5,283 nucleotides of DNA from Planctomycetota bacterium (GTDB lineage Bacteria > Planctomycetota > B143-G9), in the NCBI GenBank assembly GCA_003644275.1, contig QNBY01000100.1:1-5283 (forward strand), given 5' to 3'. Made by a program: the position numbers and the translations under genes. Each line of letters starts with the position of its first letter. Positions within the stretch are counted from its first letter, which is position 1. Positions 1 through 4,394 of this stretch are shown here, piece after piece. Below the pieces are notes generated by a model. It saw only the letters and a program-made list of their open reading frames with translations, ran no database searches and was not told the DNA's origin.

Positions 1-135
1 GCCCTGCCCCGCCCGCTGGACGTGGTGCTGCTGCCGCGCGACTTTCCGCCGGAGCTGAAGATGGACGAGGTGAAGGCCGAGCTGGAGGCGCTCTTCCGCC
101 GTTATCTCACGGGGGAAGGGAGGCGCAGGCCGTGA
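1..135 (+). CDS. rnpA: Ribonuclease P protein component, C-terminal end (5' truncated by window)
   Basis: The window opens inside a reading frame that gives 44 residues and stops at TGA 133-135. The fragment begins with a hydrophobic strand (LDVVLLPR) followed by an amphipathic helix ([15 protein letters not shown]) and a basic tail. This is the usual ending of RnpA, the small basic protein that assists the RNase P RNA in cutting 5' leaders from pre-tRNAs in the cytoplasm. The diagnostic RNR motif lies upstream and cannot be seen, so the call rests on the C-terminal pattern plus the gene order: yidD and yidC follow, as in many bacterial rpmH-rnpA-yidD-yidC clusters. Its stop overlaps the GTG start of yidD, suggesting translational coupling. 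Confidence 0.82.
   Translation, partial: ALPRPLDVVLLPRDFPPELKMDEVKAELEALFRRYLTGEGRRRP
118..123 (+). promoter_or_regulatory. Ribosome binding site of yidD
   Basis: GGGAGG lies inside the end of rnpA, 8 nt before GTG 132-134. It fixes the GTG as the yidD start, although this start overlaps the rnpA stop (GTGA). Confidence 0.7.
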
Positions 136-374
136 GGGCCGTCCTCCGCCTGCTCTACCGGGCGGCGACGCTCGCCGCGCTGTTTCCGGTGTTTCTGTAC
201 CGCACGCTTCTCTCGCCGCTGACGGGTGGAAGCTGCCGATTCAACCCTACCTGCTCGGTTTACGCCGAGCGGGCGATATTGCGCCACGGGCCCCTCGTCG
301 GGTGGGCGCTGGCCGTGCGCCGCGTGCTGCGGTGTCACCCGTTCAACCCCGGCGGAGACGATCCCGTACCCTGA
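132..374 (+). CDS. yidD: Membrane protein insertion efficiency factor YidD
   Basis: An 80-residue protein, normal for the family. YidD is a small protein that associates with the inner face of the cytoplasmic membrane through an amphipathic N-terminal helix and assists YidC-dependent insertion of membrane proteins. Family signatures are all visible: a helix at about residues 1-25 followed by [17 protein letters not shown] (residues 26-42), which carries the conserved Cys-Arg-Phe-x-Pro-Thr-Cys pattern; then Y44, a helix with HG and GW (about 52-58), and near the end [14 protein letters not shown], the typical RChP-n-GG-DPVP ending. The start is GTG, overlapping the rnpA stop, with a good ribosome binding site 8 nt upstream. 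yidC starts 12 nt after its stop. All conserved cysteines and the terminal motif are present, so the gene appears intact. Confidence 0.95.
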   Translation: MRAVLRLLYRAATLAALFPVFLYRTLLSPLTGGSCRFNPTCSVYAERAILRHGPLVGWALAVRRVLRCHPFNPGGDDPVP

Positions 375-386
375 GGAAAGGACAGC

Positions 387-2303
387 ATGGAACGTTCCCG
401 CAACTTCCTGTACATACTGGCCGTGATGATCGTGGTGTTCTTGTACTACACGGTGCTGGTGCCGAAGATAGTTCCGAAGCTCCAGCCGCGCCCGTCGCAC
501 ACGGCCGCGCCGTCGCCGTCGAAGTCGGAGGACTCGTCCATCACGGCGGCGAGCCCGACGCCCGCGCCGTCCGCCCGGCCGAGCGCCTCTCCCGCGCCGA
601 CGCCCGTCCCCACGCCCGCGCCGTCCGCCACTCCGAGGCCCGAGCCCAAGAGGCTGAAGGTGTCCTCGCCGCTCATCGAGATGGGGTTCACGTCGGAGGG
701 CGCGGCGGTTACCTCGTGCGTCTTCCGCATCCCGCCGCCGGAGCTGCGCAAGAAGGGGTATCGCCCCTACTACGCCCCCGACGCCCCCAAGAAGGAGCCC
801 ATGCCGCTCTTGGCGGTGCTGCGCGAGGGGCACACGAGCTACCGGCTGATGTTCAACAAGTCGTCCGACCCGGAGGACCTGTCTTCGCTCGCGGACGACG
901 ACACGGTGTACGAGGTGAAGCGGGAAGGGCCGCTCTCGGTGGCGTTCATCGGCCGGAGGGGGGACCTTCTCATAGAGAAGAGGTACACGCTGTCGCCCGA
1001 TTCCTACGACGTGCGCCTGGAGGTGCGCTTCACCAACGCGGGCTCCCAGCCGGTGAGGCTGTCCTACGCCCTGCTCGCCCCGGCCGGGGTGGTGCCGGAG
1101 GGGATAGAGAACTTGAGGGGGACGTTGGCCTTCAACACGGCCACACTGGCGAAGGGAAGCAGGCTCCACGCCATAGACGACTACCCGGCGCGGAAACTGC
1201 CGGAGGACGGCTCGTTCCAGATATTCCGGCCGGTGGAGGACGGGGAGATAGACTGGATAGCGGTTACGAGCCACTTCTTCGGGCTCTTCCTCGACCCCGA
1301 CCGGAACGTGCCGGTGATAGCGGCCTTCGCGCGGACGTTCGCCCCTCAGCCCGCGCTCGCCCGGAGGCTTCCCACCTACAACGCCGCCATGAAGAACATA
1401 GAGGCGGGCGTGGTGATGAAGCCGATAGACCTCGAGCCCGGCGGGAACGTGGCGCACAAGTTCTTCTCGCTGCCCGCGCCGAAGTACGGCAAGATACTGT
1501 CCCGCTACGAGGGGCGGGAGTACGTGCGGGTGGTGAAGCTGGGGTTCTTCGGCATGGTTGCCCGCCTCATACTGTACCTGCTGGAGGCGATAAACTTCGT
1601 GGTGGGCAACTACGGGCTCGCGATAATCATACTGACCATCCTCATCCAGCTCGCGCTGCACCCGCTGACGAAGAAGCAGTACGAGTCCATGTTCAAGATG
1701 CAGAAGCTCCAGCCGCTCATCAAGGAGGCGCAGAAGCGGTTCAAGAAGGACCAGAAGAAGCTGGGCGAGGTGACCATGGCGATATACCAGCACACGGGGG
1801 TGAACCCTCTGGGCGGGTGCCTTCCCATGCTGGTGCAGTTGCCCATCTTCTTCGCGCTGTACTCGGCCTTCTACTCGTGCATAGAGCTGAGGCAGGCGTC
1901 GTTTTTGTGGATACACGACCTGTCCGGGCCGGAGCGCCTTCCGCTGGGGACGGCGCTTCCGCTGCTGGGCAACACCATAAACATACTTCCGTTCCTCATG
2001 ACGGCGGTGTGGTTCATCCAGCAGAGCACCACGCCGAAGCCGACCGATCCGAACCAGCAGGCCACGCACCGGATAATGAAGTTCCTGCCGTTCGTGTTCT
2101 TCTTCCTGTTCTACAACCTTCCCTCCGGGCTGGTGCTGTACTGGTTCGTGCGCAACCTCGTGTACATAGTGGAGACGCTGAGGATAAAGGCGGGGCTCCG
2201 CAGGAAGGAGGAGTCGGGCGAGTTGAACTTCTCGCGCATAACGCTCGACCAGATACTGCGGGAGCTGAAGCAGACCGCCAAGAAGAGGATGCGCAAGCCC
2301 TGA
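387..2303 (+). CDS. yidC: Membrane protein insertase YidC (Oxa1 family, with periplasmic P1 domain)
   Basis: A 638-residue insertase (E. coli: 548) that places membrane proteins into the inner membrane, alone or with SecYEG. TM1 is about residues 7-25. A Pro/Ala/Ser/Thr-rich linker follows (about 33-87), then the periplasmic P1 beta domain (about 88-375). The conserved core is: an amphipathic helix ending in NYG (408-410), TM2 (411-428), a basic cytoplasmic C1 loop (429-470), then NPLGGCLPMLVQLPIFFALY (473-492), ELRQASFLWIHDLS (500-513), and the last TM segments with LPSGLVLYWFVRNL (578-591). A basic tail (KKRMRKP) would suit ribosome contact. ATG 387 is preceded by GAGGA (373-377, overlapping the yidD stop) and AAGGA (378-382). 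Aligning with E. coli SIIIITFIVRGIMYPLT, the groove Arg366 corresponds here to Gln421 (CAG 1647-1649), an unusual change. ATA is the main Ile codon. Confidence 0.97.
   Translation: MERSRNFLYILAVMIVVFLYYTVLVPKIVPKLQPRPSHTAAPSPSKSEDSSITAASPTPAPSARPSASPAPTPVPTPAPSATPRPEPKRLKVSSPLIEMGFTSEGAAVTSCVFRIPPPELRKKGYRPYYAPDAPKKEPMPLLAVLREGHTSYRLMFNKSSDPEDLSSLADDDTVYEVKREGPLSVAFIGRRGDLLIEKRYTLSPDSYDVRLEVRFTNAGSQPVRLSYALLAPAGVVPEGIENLRGTLAFNTATLAKGSRLHAIDDYPARKLPEDGSFQIFRPVEDGEIDWIAVTSHFFGLFLDPDRNVPVIAAFARTFAPQPALARRLPTYNAAMKNIEAGVVMKPIDLEPGGNVAHKFFSLPAPKYGKILSRYEGREYVRVVKLGFFGMVARLILYLLEAINFVVGNYGLAIIILTILIQLALHPLTKKQYESMFKMQKLQPLIKEAQKRFKKDQKKLGEVTMAIYQHTGVNPLGGCLPMLVQLPIFFALYSAFYSCIELRQASFLWIHDLSGPERLPLGTALPLLGNTINILPFLMTAVWFIQQSTTPKPTDPNQQATHRIMKFLPFVFFFLFYNLPSGLVLYWFVRNLVYIVETLRIKAGLRRKEESGELNFSRITLDQILRELKQTAKKRMRKP
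558..629 (+). repeat. 18-nt direct repeat in the YidC linker coding region
   Basis: ACGCCCGCGCCGTCCGCC occurs at 558-575 and again at 612-629, exactly 54 nt apart and therefore in frame. Each copy encodes TPAPSA (residues 58-63 and 76-81). The identity is at the DNA level, which suggests internal duplication within the low-complexity linker. The repeat ends exactly at these borders (G/C before, C/A after). Confidence 0.8.
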
Positions 2304-2310
2304 CGACGGC

Positions 2311-2757
2311 ATGAACTCCCCCTCACGGGACGACACCATAGCGGCTGTGTGCACCCCCGCGGGCCGGGGGTTGCGCGCGGCGGTGCGCGTGAGCGGCCCG
2401 CGCGCGTTCGAGAGCGTGCGGTCGCTGTGCTCCCCTCCCCCTCCGCGCCCCCCTCATCTTTCCTATACGCCCGTAGCGCTGGCTCCGCGGCTGGGCTCGC
2501 TCCCGGCGCGGCTGCTGTTCTTCGAGGCCCCGCGCTCGTTCACCGGCGAGGAAGTGGTGGAGATACACATGCCGGGCTCGCCGGAGCTGGCGGGCGAGGT
2601 GTTGTCCGCTCTGCTTTCGGCCGGATGCCGCGCGGCGGGGCCGGGGGAGTTCACGAGGCGGGCGTTCCTGAACGGAAAGCTGGACATATCGCAGGCGGAG
2701 GCGGTGGCGAGGCTTGCGGCGGCGGAGGGCGAGGCGGCGCGGCGGGAGGCGCTCTAG
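2311..2757 (+). CDS. mnmE: MnmE N-terminal fragment (folate-binding and dimerisation domain)
   Basis: This is the 148-residue piece that would be made if the TAG is a real stop. It starts DDTIAAVCTPAGRG, the family's N-terminal DTIAA-x-x-TP-x-GRG motif, followed by RVSGP. FTGEEVVEIHMPGSP comes at about residues 77-91, then PGEFTRRAFLNGKLDISQAEAV. The last block is strongly conserved and runs into the first helix of the helical domain, so the stop cuts this helix instead of falling at a domain border. The usual His-Gly-Gly after the EIH strand is replaced by MPGS, a sign of a divergent subfamily. The N-domain of MnmE binds the folate cofactor and mediates dimerisation, but this piece alone lacks the G domain and the C-terminal Cys, so by family knowledge it should not be active alone. 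Confidence 0.7.
   Translation: MNSPSRDDTIAAVCTPAGRGLRAAVRVSGPRAFESVRSLCSPPPPRPPHLSYTPVALAPRLGSLPARLLFFEAPRSFTGEEVVEIHMPGSPELAGEVLSALLSAGCRAAGPGEFTRRAFLNGKLDISQAEAVARLAAAEGEAARREAL
2755..2757 (+). other. In-frame amber codon interrupting mnmE (codon 149)
   Basis: TAG between Leu148 and Ala150. It sits at the position of the Asn in the E. coli segment ALNSLQG. One-step origins would be CAG, AAG or GAG to TAG. Normal stop function of TAG in this genome is indicated by its use directly after the canonical MnmE C-terminus (3628-3630). Confidence 0.9.
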
Positions 2758-2760
2758 GCG

Positions 2761-3630
2761 TTGGTGTCGCCGGCGTCGGAACGGACCGCGGCGCTGAGGG
2801 AGAAGGTGCTGGACGTGCTCTTCAGGCTGGAGGCGGGTCTGGACTTTCCGGAGGAGGAGATCCCCCCCCTGCCGCCGGAGGAGCTGGAGGGGGAGCTTCG
2901 GCGGCTGGCGGCGGAAGCGGTCGATGCGGCCGGTTCGCACCGGGCGGGGGCGCGGCTCCCGCGGATTGTGCTGGCGGGGCCGCCGAACGCGGGCAAGAGC
3001 ACCCTCTTCAACGCGCTTGCGGGGGCGTCGGCGCTGGTGACTCCCCTGCCGGGCACGACGACGGACGCGCTGCGGGCCGAGGTGAATTTCGGCGGGACGG
3101 CGGCGGAGATATGGGACACGGCGGGGTTGGAGGAAGAGGGAGGCGAAGCGGCGGAGCGGGCGGCGGAGCTGGCGCGGGGGGCGGACGTAGTGCTTCTGCT
3201 CGTAGCGCCGGACGTACCGCCGTGGGAGGGCGCGGAGGGGCTTTCGGCGGGGCGGGTGCTTCCGGTGTTCTCGAAGGCGGACCTGGGGCCGCCGCCCGAA
3301 GAAGCGGCGGAGGAGGCGGCGCGCAAGTGGGGTCGGCCGCAAGCGGTGTGCGCGCTGGAGGGGACGGGGCTCGCCGAGCTTCGGGCGCGCGTGGCGGAGA
3401 GGCTGGAGGGCGCGGGGGGCTCGCCGCTGGGGGCGCTCCAGGCGGAGGCTCGGGGGCGTGCGGCCGCGGAGCTCTCGGAGGCGCTGCGCCGCGCGGAGGC
3501 CCGCGAGCCCGGCGAGATAACGGCCTTCCACCTGCGCGAGGCGGCGGCCGCGCTGGAGCTTCTCGAACGGCGCGACCTGCCCGACGAGGTGCTGGACCGT
3601 ATCTTCAGCGCCTTCTGTATCGGCAAGTAG
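2761..3630 (+). CDS. mnmE: MnmE C-terminal fragment (helical domain with inserted GTPase domain)
   Basis: A 289-residue piece downstream of the TAG. It could start at TTG 2761 or GTG 2764; GGGAGG at 2744-2749 lies 11 or 14 nt upstream, so re-initiation is conceivable but not shown. It has the LDFPEEEI motif, the P-loop GPPNAGKS (codons 223-230), G2 as GTTTD (248-252; usually GTTRD), G3 as DTAGL (269-273), G4 as SKADL (321-325; usually NKxD), and G5 as CALEG (347-351; usually beginning SA). A Glu/Ala/Arg-rich helical part follows, ending in IFSAFCIGK. The G1 and G3 nucleotide-binding motifs are intact, while G2, G4 and G5 are weakened. The region is extremely G-rich (48 of 60 bases G or C at 3121-3180). 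Alone, the fragment would lack the folate domain needed for the modification reaction. Confidence 0.7.
   Translation: MVSPASERTAALREKVLDVLFRLEAGLDFPEEEIPPLPPEELEGELRRLAAEAVDAAGSHRAGARLPRIVLAGPPNAGKSTLFNALAGASALVTPLPGTTTDALRAEVNFGGTAAEIWDTAGLEEEGGEAAERAAELARGADVVLLLVAPDVPPWEGAEGLSAGRVLPVFSKADLGPPPEEAAEEAARKWGRPQAVCALEGTGLAELRARVAERLEGAGGSPLGALQAEARGRAAAELSEALRRAEAREPGEITAFHLREAAAALELLERRDLPDEVLDRIFSAFCIGK
3613..3630 (+). other. Possible integration hotspot at the mnmE 3' end (attB-like)
   Basis: TTCTGTATCGGCAAGTAG covers the codons FCIGK-stop. From memory, this differs at three positions from the 18-bp site used by SGI1-type genomic islands at the 3' end of mnmE (trmE/thdF). The likeness follows from conserved coding, so it does not prove integration. 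It gains weight because a gene of different composition begins immediately after it. I found no second copy of the site in the window. Confidence 0.3.
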
Positions 3631-3639
3631 AAAACGCTC

Positions 3640-3668
3640 TTGCATTTTCGTCTTCGCCTCCGTACAAT
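3640..3668 (+). promoter_or_regulatory. Candidate sigma-70-like promoter of the EVE-domain gene
   Basis: TTGCAT (3640-3645) and TACAAT (3663-3668) are separated by exactly 17 nt. The -10 hexamer matches the consensus at 5 of 6 positions, the -35 at only 3 of 6. Transcription would begin near 3675, giving a leader of about 20 nt that contains the ribosome binding site. The local sequence is AT-rich compared with the surrounding genes. Confidence 0.5.
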
Positions 3669-3690
3669 GTTTCTTTCCCGACACGGAGGC
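3656..3690 (+). repeat. 8-bp perfect inverted repeat over the leader and ribosome binding site of the EVE-domain gene
   Basis: GCCTCCGT (3656-3663) and ACGGAGGC (3683-3690) are perfect reverse complements separated by 19 nt. The right arm contains the GGAGG ribosome binding site and the left arm overlaps the first base of the -10 hexamer. RNA that begins upstream could fold and hide the site, whereas RNA from the local promoter would lack the left arm. No T-run follows, so it is not a normal intrinsic terminator. Confidence 0.6.
3685..3689 (+). promoter_or_regulatory. Ribosome binding site of the EVE-domain gene
   Basis: GGAGG, 5 nt before ATG 3695. It decides this start and lies inside the right arm of the inverted repeat. 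Confidence 0.75.
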
Positions 3691-3694
3691 AAGG

Positions 3695-4252
3695 ATGGCG
3701 TACTATATCTCCCACTTCGACCCGAAAACGCATCGCATCTTTTCCCATTCGTTGCGGACTTTGTCGGGGCATGAAGAAGAACATGAGGGATACGCCCAGA
3801 AAGTACAGCCGGGAGATCGGCTCATCTGCTACGTCACCAAAGTGTCCCGCATCGCCGGGTTGTTCGAGGTGTTGGAGGGACCGTTTCGGGACGATTCGCC
3901 GCTATACGTGGACGAAGGGAAGGACCCGTACCCCATAAGGTTCAGGATACGGGCGCTTGCCTGGTTCGACGACATCGAGAAGGCGATTCCTGCTTCGGAC
4001 AAGGATTTGGAGGAGCGTTTTCCCATCCTCTTGGAAAACGGGTGGAAAGGGCGTCGTCTTCGATCGCTTACTCACATCCCGGATGTCGCCGCGAAGGTGA
4101 TCGAGGAGGAAATACTGAGGCAGGATAGGGAGAAGAAGACGTATCCGCTCGAAGGTAGAAAGCGCAGGGAGTTTCTCAGGCACGGGGGGAAGTTCGGGGA
4201 CGAGAGGGACCTTCTTTACGGAAAGTCGGGCAAGCGAAAAAAGAAGAGGTAG
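3695..4252 (+). CDS. EVE/PUA-like domain protein, probably nucleic-acid binding
   Basis: A 185-residue soluble protein. The N-terminal half resembles an EVE domain of the PUA-like superfamily: YYISHFDP at residues 3-10, VQPGDRLICYVTKVSRIAGLFEV at 37-59 (split: the GDRLICY strand, then the IAGLFEV strand), the acidic RDD at 65-67, and DPYPIRFRI at 77-85. EVE domains are known or proposed to bind modified bases in DNA or RNA, and occur in McrB-type restriction systems and near RNA-modification genes. Residues 106-140 (ERFPILLENGWKGRRLRSLT and a short helix) are typical of EVE-like proteins in general shape only. The last 45 residues are very basic and end KSGKRKKKR, suitable for nucleic-acid contact. 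No nuclease motif is visible. GC is lower (31 of 60 at 3721-3780) and Ile codons are mainly ATC (8 ATC, 3 ATA, 1 ATT), the reverse of yidC. This suggests transfer. The exact substrate and function are unknown. Confidence 0.75.
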   Translation: MAYYISHFDPKTHRIFSHSLRTLSGHEEEHEGYAQKVQPGDRLICYVTKVSRIAGLFEVLEGPFRDDSPLYVDEGKDPYPIRFRIRALAWFDDIEKAIPASDKDLEERFPILLENGWKGRRLRSLTHIPDVAAKVIEEEILRQDREKKTYPLEGRKRREFLRHGGKFGDERDLLYGKSGKRKKKR

Positions 4253-4339
4253 AGTTTCCACCGTATTTCGGCCCTATCCGTAGAGACAGACCTTGTAAGT
4301 GTATAAATGCCGTGCAACGATCGCTAAAGCCGGTCCCCC

Positions 4340-4367
4340 TTGCCCGCGGGTGTTCGCGCGGTATGAT
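4340..4367 (+). promoter_or_regulatory. Candidate promoter of the lipoprotein gene
   Basis: TTGCCC (4340-4345) is followed after 16 nt by TATGAT (4362-4367). The -35 matches 4 of 6 and the -10 matches 5 of 6 consensus positions. TATGAT is repeated at 4367-4372, but then the spacing would be 21 nt. The 16-nt spacer holds a small dyad (CCGCG 4344-4348, CGCGG 4357-4361) that could be incidental. Confidence 0.42.
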
Positions 4368-4381
4368 ATGATTACCGGAAC

Positions 4382-4387
4382 AGGAGG
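4382..4387 (+). promoter_or_regulatory. Ribosome binding site of the lipoprotein gene
   Basis: AGGAGG, 7 nt before ATG 4395. It is the strongest ribosome binding site in the window and sets the start of a frame that has no stop before the window edge. Confidence 0.8.
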
Positions 4388-4394
4388 AACGACG

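Larger units (their letters stand above)
2311..3630 (+). pseudogene. mnmE: tRNA modification GTPase MnmE, interrupted by an in-frame TAG
   Basis: MnmE with MnmG makes the 5-carboxymethylaminomethyl (or aminomethyl) group on wobble U34 of certain tRNAs, using methylene-tetrahydrofolate and GTP. The frame has 439 codons (E. coli MnmE: 454 residues) and keeps the full domain order: N-terminal folate-binding domain, helical domain split by the G domain, and a C-terminal FCIGK with the catalytic-type Cys (codon 436). Codon 149 is TAG (2755-2757). Both sides stay in the same frame and align without gaps: in E. coli and here, 31 residues separate the stop-equivalent position from the end of the DFP motif. 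This is therefore a substitution, not an indel. It may be a recent nonsense mutation, a sequencing or assembly error, or a split gene. No good ribosome binding site precedes ATG 2311; with yidC ending 7 nt upstream, coupled translation is likely. No terminator is visible after it. Confidence 0.85.
4253..4394 (+). other. Intergenic spacer between the EVE-domain gene and the lipoprotein gene
   Basis: 142 nt without a gene. It is more AT-rich in its first half (TTGTAAGTGTATAAATG around 4294-4309, including a TATAAA at 4302-4307 without a convincing -35). It contains the palindrome CCCGCGGG (4343-4350) and a candidate promoter near the end. I see no intrinsic terminator for the EVE-domain gene and no RNA gene. 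Confidence 0.6.

Noticed and set aside
302..2314. A 670-codon open frame on the plus strand, shifted relative to yidC
   Set aside because: The translation is Arg/Ala/Gly-rich without motifs, and the real yidC frame explains the same DNA.
102..2354. A 750-codon open frame on the minus strand, antisense to yidD and yidC
   Set aside because: It lies opposite confidently identified genes, its translation is low-complexity Arg/His/Val/Leu-rich, and it matches no family. Long open antisense frames are expected in GC-rich DNA.
2755..2757. Reassignment of TAG to an amino acid (alternative code or pyrrolysine)
   Set aside because: mnmE ends with its canonical C-terminus directly followed by TAG (3628-3630), and the EVE gene also ends in TAG (4250-4252). 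Global reassignment would fuse extra sequence to both.
2323..3684. Long open frames over mnmE (minus 2323-3684, minus 2754-3692, plus 2349-3938)
   Set aside because: All are highly biased translations of very GC-rich sequence, with no recognisable domain, and overlap the MnmE frame.
3656..3690. Intrinsic terminator after mnmE
   Set aside because: The 8-bp inverted repeat is not followed by a T-run, the 19-nt loop is long, and the right arm is the ribosome binding site of the next gene.
4302..4307. TATAAA as an additional -10 element in the spacer
   Set aside because: No acceptable -35 hexamer lies 16-18 nt upstream (the bases around 4279-4284 fit poorly), so I did not list it as a promoter.
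4343..4350. Palindrome CCCGCGGG as an operator
   Set aside because: An 8-bp GC-only palindrome is easily found by chance in such DNA, and there is no second copy or regulator gene here to support it.
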